From assembly GCA_963757335.1 (NCBI GenBank), contig CAVWRJ010000025.1, positions 620,001 through 684,000 of the forward strand: a DNA stretch of 64,000 bases. The letters are read 5' to 3'. Below, in pieces: positions 19,348 through 31,600 of the stretch. The notes under the pieces were generated by a model. It did no database searches and was not told the DNA's origin. It saw only the letters and a program-made list of their open reading frames with translations. Positions within the stretch are counted from its first letter, which is position 1, and every line of letters begins with the position of its first letter. Made by a program: the position numbers and the translations under genes. This DNA is from DASQPA01 sp963757335. Its GTDB lineage: Bacteria; Acidobacteriota; Thermoanaerobaculia; Multivoradales; UBA5704.

Positions 19348-22300
19348 CTAGCGCCGGCCCCGACCGCGGCGCTCCTGGAGGCGGGCGAGCGACTCCCGGC
19401 GGCTCTGGCCACGGTCCACGACTTCCTCCTCGGCGGCCGTTGGAGCCGCGGGGGCCGTGGGCTTCGCGGGCAGGCTCTCCGCGAGCGAGCGGATGGTGGG
19501 GTACTGGAAGAGAGCGACGACCGGCAGCTCCCGGCCGACGACCGCCTGCAGCCGGCTGCGCAGGCGGATCAGGAGGAGCGAGTCGCCCCCCAGCTCGAAG
19601 AAGTTGTCGTCGATCCCCACCTCTGCCTCCCCCACCCGTTCGGGGCCCAGCACCTCCCGCCAGACCGCGGCGAGCGCCCGTTCGAGATCGTTCCTGGGGG
19701 CGGCGTGAGCGGCCTCCGGCCGCGGCCGCTCGGGGGCGGGGAGGGCGGCGCGGTCGAGCTTGCCGTGGCTCGTCCGCGGCAGGCGGTCGAGGAGGACGAG
19801 AGCGGTAGGGACCATGTAATCGGGCAGCCGCTCGGCGGCCAGGGCGCGGAGCTCGCCCGGCTCCAGCCGTGCCCCGGCGCGGGGCGCCACATAGGCGACC
19901 AGGCGCTTGCCCCCGGTCTCCTCGCGCGCCAGGACCGCCACCTCGGCGACCTGCGGGTGGAGGGCGAGGGTGGCCTCGATCTCGCCCAGCTCGATGCGCA
20001 GACCGCGGATCTTCACCTGGTTGTCGATCCGGCCGAGGAACTCGATGTTGCCGTCCGACCGGTAGCGCGCCAGGTCGCCGGTCCGGAAGCCGCGCTCGCC
20101 GCGGACCAGGGTGAAGCGCTCTGCCGTCTGGTCTGGACGGCCGAGGTAGCCGCGGCCCACCCCCTTGCCGCCGATCCAGATCTCCCCCGGCACCCCGATG
20201 GGCACCGGGTGGCCCTCCCGGTCGAGGAGGCGGAGCAGCCATGTTGGCGAGGGGGCGCCCGATGATGTCGCCCTGGAGCCCCGCGGAGTGGGCCGGGTAG
20301 GAGGTGCAGAGGATCGTCGTCTCGGTCGGCCCGTAGCTGTTGCGCAGCTCGGCGCGCGGGAAGATCCGATGGAGAGCGAGGAGCAGGTCGGTGGACGCCG
20401 ATTCGCCCCCCAGGGTGACGGTGCGGATCAGATCCCAGCCCTGGGTCTGCCCGGTCTCTTCGAGATGGAGGGCGATCTGCCGGTAGAGAGACGGCACGCC
20501 GTCCATCGCCGTGGCTCCCCGCAGGGCTTCGGTCAGGGCGGGGAGATCGAGGAGCAGCTCTTCTGAGATCACTAGCACCCGGGCGCCCGAAAGGAGCGGG
20601 GTGAACCATTCGAGGAGCGCGGGATCGAACGAGGCCAGGGTCCAGGCGGGTAGGACGTCCCCGGGCCGGAAGCGCACGTCGGCGACGTAGGCGAGGAGGA
20701 AGTTGACGAAGTTCCGGTGCTCGATCATCACCCCCTTGGGTCGGCCCGTCGAGCCCGAGGTGTAGAAGAGATAGGCGAGGTGGGTGGGGAGGACCGGGGT
20801 GGCGAGCGGCCCGCGCGGGAAGCCTCCGATCGCCTCCCGTTCGGCATCCACGAGAACCACCCGCGGGTCGACCGGCAACGCCGACTGGGCCGGGAGCCGG
20901 CCCAGCAGCTCCCGGCGGGTGAGGATCACCCGCGACTCGCTCTCGGTGAGGATGAAGGCGAGCCGCTCCGGCGGATAGCTCACCGGGAGCGGGAGGTAGA
21001 CCCCGCCGGCCTTCCAGATGGCGAGGAGCGAGAGCATCGCCTGCGGGGTGCGCGGCAGGAAGACCGCTACCCGCACCTCCGGCTTCACCCCGAGGGACAC
21101 CAGGAAATGCCCCAGCTGGTTCGAACGCGCTTCGAGCTCGCCGTAGGTGTAGTGCTCGCCCTCCATCTCCAGCGCCACGGCCTCCGGCGTCCGCTCGGCC
21201 TGGTCGACGAAGAGCTGGTGGAAGCAGCCGTCCTCGCCGAAGTCGACCTCGGTATCGTTCCACTCGCCCTCGACCTGCTGGAGCTCGGGAGCGGTGAGGA
21301 GCGGCAGGGCGGAGAGCGGTCGAGCGGGATCGGCGAGGCACCCGGCGAGCAGCACCTCGAAGTGCCCGGCGAGGCGGGCGATCGTCGTCCGATCGAAGAG
21401 GGCAGAGGCGTAGATCCAGGTCAGGCGGAGAGCGCCGTCGACCGTTTTCGCCACGAAGGAGAGATCGAACTTGGCCGCCGTGTCCGGGATCGCCAGGGGG
21501 CTCATGGCGAGGCCGCCGGGGCCGGAGAGCGGAGGAATCCCGGGGCCCGCCGTCAGGTCTTCGAGGCTCAGGAGGACCTGGAAGAGCGGGTGATGGCTGA
21601 CCTCGCGCCGGGGTGCCAGCTCGGCGACCAGCTTTTCGAAGGGGACGTCCTCGTGAGCGTAGGCGTCCAGGGCCGCCCGGCGGACCCGGGCGAGCAGGCC
21701 GGAGAAGGGGGGATCGCCAGCGAGGTCGCCGCGGAGCACCAGGGTGTTGGTGAAGAAGCCGATCAGCCCTTCGATTTCGCGGTGGCCGCGGTTGGCGACC
21801 GGCGTGCCGATCGTCAGGTCCTCCTGCCCCGTGTGGCGGCCGAGGAGGGCCTCGAAGACGGCAGAGAGGACCATGAAGAGCGAGGCGCCCTCCCGCCGGG
21901 CGAGCGCCAGCAGGGCCTCCCGGGTCTCGGCAGGGAGGAGCGACCCCACCTCACCGCCGGCGAAGCTCTGCCGCACCGGCCGCGGGCGGTCGGTGGGGAG
22001 GGTGAGCACCGCGGGAGCCCCGGCGAGGGTCGCCCGCCAGTGCGCGAGCTGCCGCGCCAGGACCTCGCCGGAGAGCCAGCGCCGCTGCCAGACCGCGAAA
22101 TCCGCGTACTGGATGGGGAGCGGCGGCAGAGGCGAGGGGCGGCCCGCCGCATGGGCGCCATAGACGGCGATCGCCTCGCGGAGCAGGATCTCCATCGACC
22201 AGCCGTCGGCCACGATGTGGTGGACGACGAGGACCAGCACGGCCCGGGAAGCGCCGAGGTCGAGGAGGGTCATACGCAGGAGCGGCCCGCGCCCGAGGTC

Positions 22301-22690
22301 GAACGGCAGCACCGCGAGGGCGGCAGCGAGGCGCCGGGCCTCCCCCTCCCGCGGCTTCCCGGGAGGGCGTCGGGAGGGCCGAGAGGTCGGCCACCGGCAA
22401 TTGGAAGGGCCCCGGCGGGGCGATCCGCTGCACCGGCTCGCCACCTACGACGGCGAAGGTGGTGCGGAGAGCCTCGTGGCGGGCGACCACCTCCGCGAGG
22501 CTGCTCGCGAGGGCCGGGACCGCCAGACTGCCAGCACCGCCGACCAGCTGCACCCCTCCGGCAATGTTGTAGAACGGGCTCTCCGGCTCGAGCTGGTCGA
22601 GAAACCAGAGCCGCTCCTGGGCGAACGAGAGCGGCAGGGCGCCGTCCCTCGGGATGGGGACCAACGGCGGGACTTCGGCCCCCCCCGCCG
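19348..22690 (-). CDS. NRPS-2 module 4 (C-A-PCP), terminal
   Basis: C domain (about 22640-21260; HHIVADGWS, frameshift near 22365), A domain (about 21250-19740; YTSGSTGRPKG, YGPTETTI, frameshift near 20240) and PCP (LGGDSLLLIRL, about 19590-19570). The A pocket is unusual: aligned residues read roughly D-P-L-D-T-G-S-I-L, which I cannot assign. There is no release domain after the PCP; the last ~40 residues are a charged tail ending in Arg-rich sequence, a plausible docking tail for the next enzyme (the PKS KS). Confidence 0.85.
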
Positions 22691-25600
22691 TGCGGAGCGC
22701 CGCCTCGATCCGGGCCGCGAGCGCCCCCACGGTGGGCGCCTCGAACAGATCCGAGAGGGGGAACTCGACGCCGAAGGCCGAGCGCACCCGCGACGCCACC
22801 CGGGTGGCGAGGAGCGAGTGCCCCCCGAGAGTCGAAGAAGTCCTCCCTGACCCCCACCCGTTCCCGGCCCAGCACCTCCGCCCAGATCGCCGCCAGCACC
22901 TCCTCGAACGGGGTCCCCGGGGCATCCCGCCCCCCACACATCCTCCGGCCCCCCGGCTCTCCCCCGCTTCCACCGCTTCCACCGCTTCTGACAACGCGCT
23001 GCGATCGACCTTCCCCTGAGGGGTGAGCGGCAGCCCGGGAAGGGGGACGAACGCCGCCGGCACCGCGTGCTCCGGGAGCTTCGCCAAGAGATACCGCCGC
23101 AGCTCCAGCGCCGGCACCTCCCCCACCACCCAGGCCACCAGGCGCCGCCCCCCGCCGGGCTCCGGCCGGACGTCGACCGCCGCCGCCCGGACCCCCGGGT
23201 GCGCGGCGAGCGCCGACTCCACCTCTCCCGGCTCGACCCGGAAGCCGCGGACCTTGACCTGCCGGTCGAGCCGGCCGAGGAACTCGACCCTGCCGTCCGC
23301 CAGGAGCCGCACCCGGTCGCCCGTCCGGTAGAGCCGCGCCCCAGGTACCGCCCCGCCGGCATCGGGCACGAACTTCTCCGCCGTCCGCGCCGGGTCGCCC
23401 CAGTACCCCCGCGCCAAGCCGAGGCCGCCAGCGCAGAGCTCGCCGGCCACCCCGATCGGCACCGGCCGCAGCTCGCGGTCGAGCACCGTCGCCGTCGTGT
23501 TCGAGATCGGCCGCCCGATCGGCACCGGAGAGCCCGGGTCGGCGACCTCTACCGAGTAGGTACAGGTGAAAGTCGTCCCCTCGGTCGGTCCATAGCCGTT
23601 GATCAGCCGGCACTCGGGCAGAGACCGCCGCAACCTAGCCACATGCACCGGCGACAGCACGTCGCCCCCCGCCAGCAGCTGTCCGACCCCAACCAGATCC
23701 TCCAGCTGGCTCTCGACCATCTGCTGGAAGAGCCCGGCGGTCAGCCAGAGCACCGTCACCCCCGACTGCCGGATCTCCCGTCCGAGCTCGGCGAGCGACC
23801 GGGCTCCAGGAGGGAACACCACCAGCCGAGCCCCGGTCAGCAGAGCGCCCCAGATCTCGAACGTAGCGGCGTCGAACGAGGGGGTCGAGACCTGGGCGAT
23901 GCGATCCGCTCCCGAGAGCGTCACGTAGTTAGCCCCCAAGATCAGCCGCGCGACCGCCCGGTGCGGCACCGCCACCCCCTTGGGAACCCCCGTAGAGCCC
24001 GACGTGTAGATCAGATAAGCCAGCTGCTCCGGGCTCCCCTCTCCTAAAGGCTCCACAGAGGAGTGGGGCCGTCCGGGTCCGAGGACCGGCGACTGGCTGC
24101 GCGGAGCGCCCGAAGAAGCCGGCCCAGAGGACCCGGCGGCCCCACGGCCGAGAACCACCACCGCCCCGCTATCCTCGACGAGCCTCTCCAGCCGCTCCCG
24201 CGGGTACGCAGGATCGAGAGGCACGTACGCCCCGCCAGCCCGAACGACCGCGAGGATCGCCACGATCAGCTCGATCGACCGCTCCATCTGAAGGCCGACC
24301 GGCACCTCCGGCCCCACCCCCCTCTCCTGAAGCCGCAACGCCAGCTCGCCCGACCGCCGCGTCAGCTCCCCATAGCTCACCTGCTCGTCCCCGAAAGAGA
24401 CCGCCACCGCCTCCGGCACCCGTTTCACCTGCCGCAGGAACAGCTCCCCGAGAGTCTCGTCCTCCAACCCGGCCGCCGTGTCGTTCCACTCGGCAGCGAG
24501 CTGGTGCCGCTGCGCCCCGGTGAGCAGCTCGATTTCGACCACCGGCCGCCCCGGAGCCGCGGCGACCCCGGAGAGCAGAGCGGAAAAGGCTCCCAAAAGC
24601 CGCTCCACAGTGGTCGAGTCGAAGAGGTCCGTCGCGTACTCCAGGGACGCCCCCAAATCTTCCCCGGAACGAGTGACGTTCAGCGTCAGGTCGAACTTGG
24701 CCGTACCGCTCGCCGTCTCCATCCTTTCGAGGATCAATCCGGGGAGCCGCGCCGTTTCGAGGAGCGGCTCTTCGAGGGTGAAGACGGCCTGGAAGAGCTG
24801 GCGCCGGTGGAGAACCTCGACGAGACGCTCGAAAGGGAGGTCCTGGTGGCCATAGGCGCCGAGGACTTCGTCCCGCACCCGGCTGACGAGGGTGCGGAAG
24901 TCCGGCCGGCCGGAGAGATCGCCGCGGAGGACCACGGTGTTGACGAAGAGCCCGATCCCCTCCTCGACCTCGGGAGCCCGCCGGTTGGCGACCGGCGTGC
25001 CGAGGAGGAGGTCGTCGGCCCCCGTCAGCCGGGAGAGCAGGGCGAGGAACCCCGCGGCGAGAGTCATGAAGAGGGTCGCCCGCTCCTCCCGGCCGAGGGC
25101 GGCGAGGGCCGGCGACAGGCCCGGCGGGAGTGCCAGCGAGCGCACGGCCCCGCGGCCGGAGGGCGCTATCGGGTAGGCCCGGTCGGCCGGCAGCGAAGCG
25201 TCGGGCAGCTCCCCGGCCAGCCGCTCCCGCCACCAGGCGAGCTCCCCCTCCCCCGCCGCCCAGCGCTGCTGCCAGACCGCCCAGTCGGCGTATTGGACGC
25301 GGAGCGGCGGCAGCGGCGAGGGGCGGCCAGCGGAGAACGCCGGGTAGAGGAGCGACAGCTCGCGGACGAAGACCCCGAGGGACCAGCCGTCCATGACTAG
25401 GTGATGGAAGGTGGCGAAGAGCAGGTGGTCGGCCGGCCCCAGGCGGACGAGCCGGAAGCGACAGGGGGCGGAGCGGGCGAGGTCGGCGAAGGGGAGCCGC
25501 GCCTCTTGGGCGGCGAGGCGATGCCCCTCGGCCTCCCGCAACGACCCCGGAAGGGCCGGGAGGGCCGCGAGGTCAGCCAGAGGGAGGACGAACAGTCCGG

Positions 25601-28600
25601 GCGGGGCGGGGGCCTGGAGCGGCTCGTCCCCGGTGAGGACGATCCGGGTGCGGAGAGCCTCGTGCCGGGCGACGATCTCCCCCAGGCTGAGGGCGAGGGC
25701 AAAGGCGTCCAGGGTGCCGCGGAGACGCACCGCCGCCGGCATGTTGTAGGCCGGGCTCTCGGGCTCCAGCTGGTTTAGAAACCAGAGCCGGCGCTGGGCG
25801 AAAGAGAGAGGGGCCGGCCGCTCGGCTGGCACCACCGGGAGCAGGACCGGCGCTCGCGAGTCTCCGAGGGCGGCCGCGATCCGCCGGGCGAGGCCAGAGA
25901 GGGTCGGCGCCTCGGCGAGGACCGGCAGCGGGAGGTCGGTCCCGAAGGCCGCCCGCACCCGGACGAGGAGCCGGGTGGCGAGCAGGGAGTGCCCGCCGAG
26001 ATCGAAGAAGCTGTCGTTCGCGCCGACCCGCTCGATCCCCAGGAGGTCCCGCCAGAGCTCGGCCAGCCGTTCCTCGATCGGCCCGCGCGGTGCCGCATAG
26101 GCCGGGGCAGAGCGCAGAGGGGGCCGCCGGCCGGGCTGCCCCTCGGTGAGGAGCTGCTGCCGCTCCCTGGTTCCCAGGAGCGACAGCTCCGAGAGCGCCC
26201 GGTCCGGGCCGGCGACGGCGCCCGCGAGGAGAGCCGCGAAGTCTCGGAGGAGGCGCTCGATCGTCGAGCTGTCGAAGAGGTCGACCGCGTACTCGGCCGC
26301 GACGGCGAGCCCGGCGGCGGTCGCATTACAGGCAGAATCACCGGCGGTCACGGTCAGGGCCAGCTCGAATTTGGCGGTGCCGGTCGAGAGCGGCAGAACC
26401 TCCAGCTCCAGCCCCGCGAGGGCGGGCTCTGCGAGAGGGGTCTCTTCGAGAGCCAGGAGGACCTGGAAGAGGGGGCCGCGAGCCAGGCCATGCTGCGGGT
26501 GAAGCTCCTCGACCAGCCGCTCGAAAGGGAGATCCTGGTGGGCCAGGGCACCCAGGGTGGCGCTCCGCACCCGGGTGACCAGCTCCGCGAACGCGGGATC
26601 GCCGGAGAGATCGATGCGCAGGAGGAGGAGGTTGAGGAAGGGGCCGATCAGCCCCTCGACCTGCGGCTGTCGGCGGTTGGCCACCGGGGTGCCGAGGAGG
26701 AGATCCTCCCCGCCGGCGTAGCGGCCGAGCAGGGCGGCGAGCCCGGCCGCGAGCACCATGAACCGGGTCGCCCCCTGGCGGTGGGCGAGGTCGAGGAGGG
26801 CCGCGTCGAGCTCCCGGGCAAGCCGCGCCGAAGCCACTCTGCCGCGGTCGCCGGCCGGGCGGGGAAGAAGGCGCGGGCGATCGGCGGGCAGGTTGAGGTG
26901 AGGGAGGGGTCCGGCCAGCCGCTCCCGCCACCAGGCGAGCTCCCCCTCCCCCGCCGCCCAGCGCCGCTGCCAGGCGGCATAGTCGCCGAACTGCACCGGC
27001 AGCTCGGGGAGCGGCGACGGCGCCCCCGCGGGCATCCGATAGAGCGCGGCGAGCTCGCCGACCAGAATCCCCAGCGACCAGCCGTCGGCCGCGGCATGAT
27101 GGAGGTTGACCCACAGCCGGTGCTCGCCAGGGCTCAGGCGGAGAAGCCGGAAGCGGCAGAGGCCCTGCCCGAGATCGAAAGGCTGCCGCGCCTCCTCGCG
27201 GGAGAGCCGCTCCGCCTCGTTCCCTCGCACCGGACCCGGCAGAGCTCCCAGGTCCACCGCGGGCAGGGCGAACGGCCCGGCCAGCGGGGCGACCCTCTGG
27301 ACCGGCTCCTCGCCGTGGAGGACGAACGAGGTGCGGAGGATCTCATGCCGGCGGACGATCTCGCCGAGGCTCGCCGCCAGCGCCGGGACCGCGAGCGGCC
27401 CTAAGAAGCGGAGGGCGGCCGGCATGTTGTAGGCCGGGCTCTCCGGTTCGAGCTGGTTTAGGAACCAGAGCCGGCGCTGGGAGAAAGAGAGGGGCCGCGG
27501 CGCCTCGGGCGCCAGCCGGGGGATGGGCGGCGGCGGTGGGGTGATATTGGAGAAGGGGCGGCAGGGGCGGAGAGGGCGGCGCCGATCCGCGCCGCGAAGC
27601 CGGCGAGCGTCGGGGCCGCGAAGAGGCTGGGGAGGGGCAGGTCGACCCCGAAGGCCGTCTGCACCCGGGCGAGAAGGCGGGTGGCGAGGAGCGAGTGCCC
27701 GCCGAGATCGAAGAAGCTCGACTCCGCCGTCAGCCGCTCGACCCCCAGAAGATCCTGCCAGATCGCCGCGAGCCCCTCTTCCACTCTCCCCTGCGGCGCC
27801 CGCGCTCCGCCACCCGGGGACTCCCCCGCCCCCCGAACCGGCGCGATCCGAGCCAGACCCCGCCGGTCGACCTTGCCGTTCGGAGTGAGCGGGAGAGCGT
27901 CGAGGACGACGAAGACCGCTGGCACCATGTACTCGGGTAGCCGGGCGCGGAGGAAACTCCGCAGCTCGGCGTCGAGAGCAGAGCCGCCGGGTGCGGCCAC
28001 ATAGGCCACGAGGCGCCGGTCGGCGCCCTGCCCCTAAGGCGAGCACCGCGGCACCGGCCACTTCCGGGTGGGCTCCCAGCACCGCCTCGATCTCCCCCAG
28101 CTCGATGCGGAAGCCCCGCACCTTCACCTGATGGTCGAGACGCCCGAGGAACTCCAGCTCCGCCCCAGCCCGGAAGCGCGCGAGGTCCCCGGTCCGATAG
28201 AGGCGATCGCCGGGGCCGCCGAAGGGATCAGGAACGAAGCGCTCCGCCGTCAGGTCCGGGCGGCCGAGATAGCCCCGGGCGAGCCCGGCGCCGCCCAGGA
28301 ACAGCTCCCCGGGAACGCCCGCCGGCACCGGCTGGAGCCGGCGGATCGAGCAGCCAGACCCGGGTACCGGGGAGAGGCCGGCCGATTGGAGGCGTCCCCG
28401 GAGAGCGCGGGTCGGCCGCGGCGAAAGTCGAATAGGTGGTGTCCTCCGACGGGCCGTAGAGGTTGAAGACCCGGGCGGAGCGGACCTGCCGCACGAGCGG
28501 CCCCGGCAGCGGCTCGCCGGCCAGGTTGACCGTGCGCACCGAGGGGGGCAGTGGGCCGCCGCGGAGGAGCTCGGCGAGGACCGAAGGCACCGTGTTCACC

Positions 28601-31600
28601 AGGGTGACCTCCCCCGCCGCCGCCAGCCGCGGGAGCTCCAGGGCGTCGGCGGCGAGGATCACCCGGCCGCCGTGGGCGAGGGGGACGAAGAGCTCGAAGA
28701 CCGAAAGATCGAAGCCGACCGAGGTCGAGGCGAGGACCCCCGAGAGGTCCGCCGCCGGGAAGACCGTGCCCGCCCAGCGGACGAGGGAGACGGCGCTCGC
28801 ATGGGTGATCGCCACCCCCTTGGGCTCGCCCGTCGAACCCGAGGTATAGATGACATAAGCGAGGTTGCCGGGGAGGACCTGGGGGAAGGTCGCCTCCTCC
28901 ATGGAGTTCCGGCCCGTCCGGCCGGAGCACCTGGCACCCGGCCGGGGCGAGCGCTCCCAGCCGCTCGGCGAGGCCGCTCTCCGTCACCAGCAGCGGCGCC
29001 CCCGAGGAGCGGAGGAGAAAGGCCAAACGCTCGTCGGGGAAGCGACGGCTCCATGGGCACATAGGCGCCGCCCGCCTGGAGAATGCCGAGAAGGGCGGCC
29101 ACGAGGTCCGGCGTCCGCCGGGCGCAGATCGCCACCGGTACCTCTGGGCCCACTCCTCGCCGGCGCAGGCGACGGGCGAGCCGGCCGGGCCCGGGCCGCC
29201 AGCTCGGCATAGGTGAGCCGCTCCTCCTGCCAGACGAGGGCCTCGGCCTCCGGGGTGCGGTCGGCCTGGGCCAGGACCAGCTCGTGGAGGCAGCGGTCGG
29301 GCGGTCCTGCCTTACGCCGATGCCTCGGCACTCCCACTCCAGTCAAGGAGCTGGGCGCGCTCGGGGGCGGTCAGGAGGGGCAGGGCGCCGAGGGTCTCCT
29401 CCGGCCGCTCGGCGATGCCGGAGAGCAGGGTCAGGAGGTTCCCGGCCAGGCGCAGGGCGGTCGTGCGGTCGAAGAGGTCGGCGTTGTACTCCAGAGTGGC
29501 GGCGAGGCCGCCGCCCGGTTCCTCCAGGCCCGCCGACTCCGCCAACTCCGCCGCCATCAGGGTGAGGTCGAACTGGGCCCGCCGCGTGGGAAGAGGGAGA
29601 GGCTCCAGGGAGAGATCGTCGAACCCCAGCCGCGGCCCGCTCTCCCCCAGGGCGAAGGCGGCCAGGGGAGCTTCGCGGCCGAAGCCTGCTGGAGCACGAA
29701 GAGGACCTGGAAGACCGGCGACCGGCTGGGGTCGCGCACCGGCTGCAGCTCCTCGGCGAGCCGGGGGAAGGGGAGGTCGGGGTGGGCGAAGGCGTCGAGG
29801 GCGGTCCGCCGTACCCGGTCGAGGAGCCTGGTGAAGGGCGGATCGCCGGAGAGGTCCGAGCGCAGGACGAGGGGGTTGACGAAATAGCCCACGACCTCCG
29901 CCAGGGGCCCCGCGCCGCGCCCGGCGGTGGGCGAGCCGACAAGGACGTCCTCCTCCCCCGTATAGCGGTGGAGCAGGGCCTGAAAGCGGCGAGGAGGGTC
30001 ATGTAGAGCGTTGCCCCCTGCCGGCGGCCCAGCGCGCGGAGCCGGGCGAGCGGCTCGCCCCCGAGATGCAGGTGGACGGCGCCGCCAGGGTCGGTCTGGA
30101 TCGGCGGCCGGGGACGATCGGCAGGCAGGTCCAGAACCGGCAGCTCGCCGGCCAGGCGCTCCCGCCAGTAGCGCTCCTGCCGTTCCCCCTCCGGGCTCGC
30201 CAAGAGTTCCTCCTGCCAGCGGACGAAGTCCGCATAGGTGGCCGGAGGGCGCGGTAGAAGGGCGGGCGGACCGCCCCGCTCCTGCCTGTAGAGCGCGGCG
30301 AGCTCCCGGACCATCACCGCCAGCGAGGCGAAGTCGCTCACCAGGTGGTGGACGGCGAGGAGCACCGCCGGTTCCGACTCCTCCGCGCCCCGCAGCACCC
30401 GTACCCGCAGGAGCGGCCCGTTCTCCAGGTCGAACGGCCGATATCCCTCTGCGGCGAGCCAGGCCGCCACCCGCTGCTCTTCCCATCCCGCGGCATTCAC
30501 TTCCCTGAAATCCAGCACCGCCCTGAAATCCAGCTCCCCCCGCGCCGCTACCCGCTGCCGTGGCTCGCCCGAGAAGGACGGGAAGGTCGTCCGCAGGGCA
30601 CCGTGACGGGCGACGAGGGCGCGGAGGGCGCGCTCCAGGGCAGGGGAGTCCAGCCCGCCCCGCACCCGGGCCGCCGAGACGATGTTGTAGGCCGCGCTCT
30701 CCGGGGCCAGGCGGGACAGGAACCAGAGCCCCCGCTGGCCAGTAGGAGAGGGGGAACTCGGCCGGCTCCTCCCCCGCCGGCAGGAGCTTTGGCCGCCCGG
30801 CGGGCCCGCCCGCGGTCTCCGCCAGAGTTTGCTCCAGAGTCTCCGCCAGAATCTCCCCGGCGAGCTCGCGCACGCTCCAGCCTTCGAGCAGCCCCGAGAG
30901 GCTCGGCGAGACCCCGAGGTCCTCCTCCACCCGGCGCTGGATCTCGACCGCCGACAGCGAGTCGAGCCCCATTCCCGAGAGCGGCTGCCCCGGATCGATC
31001 CCCCCGGCAGGAAGCCGCAGCCGGCGCGCCGCCTCGACGGCCAGGTAGGCTTCGAGCGCCGTTCGCCGCTCCCCCTCGGGCAGGGCGAGGAGCGCCGCCC
31101 GCTCCAGCCGTTCCGGCGGCTGTTCTTCCGCCGGCTCCCCCGTGCTCGCCAAGGCACTCCGGCCCACGGTCTCCAGGGTTCCAGCCAGGTACCCCGCCCG
31201 GCAGGCGTGCCGCTGCACCTTGCCGCTCGACGTTCGCGGCAGGGTTCCGGTCCGGAGGAGCACCACCTCCCAGATCTGCGCCTCGTGCTCCTCCGCCACC
31301 GCCCGCCGGATCGCCGCGGTCACCTCCTCGGTCGCCTGCGGATCCGGCCGCCCGAGGGTCTCCTGCACGAGGATGAGCCGCTCCTCTCCCGCCACCTCGA
31401 CCGAGAACGCCGTCCCGCCGCCGCCGGCGAGCGCCGGGTGACTGGCCGCCGCCGTCGCTTCCAGGTCCTGCGGATAGAGGTTCCGGCCGCGGAGGATGAT
31501 GAGATCCTTGAGCCGCCCGGTGACGAAGAGCTCCCCGCCGGAGAGCTGCCCGAGATCGCCCGTCCGCAGCCAGGAACCGCCGTCCTCCTCCCCGGCCAGC

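Noticed and set aside
19740..21260. Substrate call for the last A domain of NRPS-2
   Set aside because: Its pocket (about DPLDTGSIL) matches no code I know and one boundary is frameshifted.
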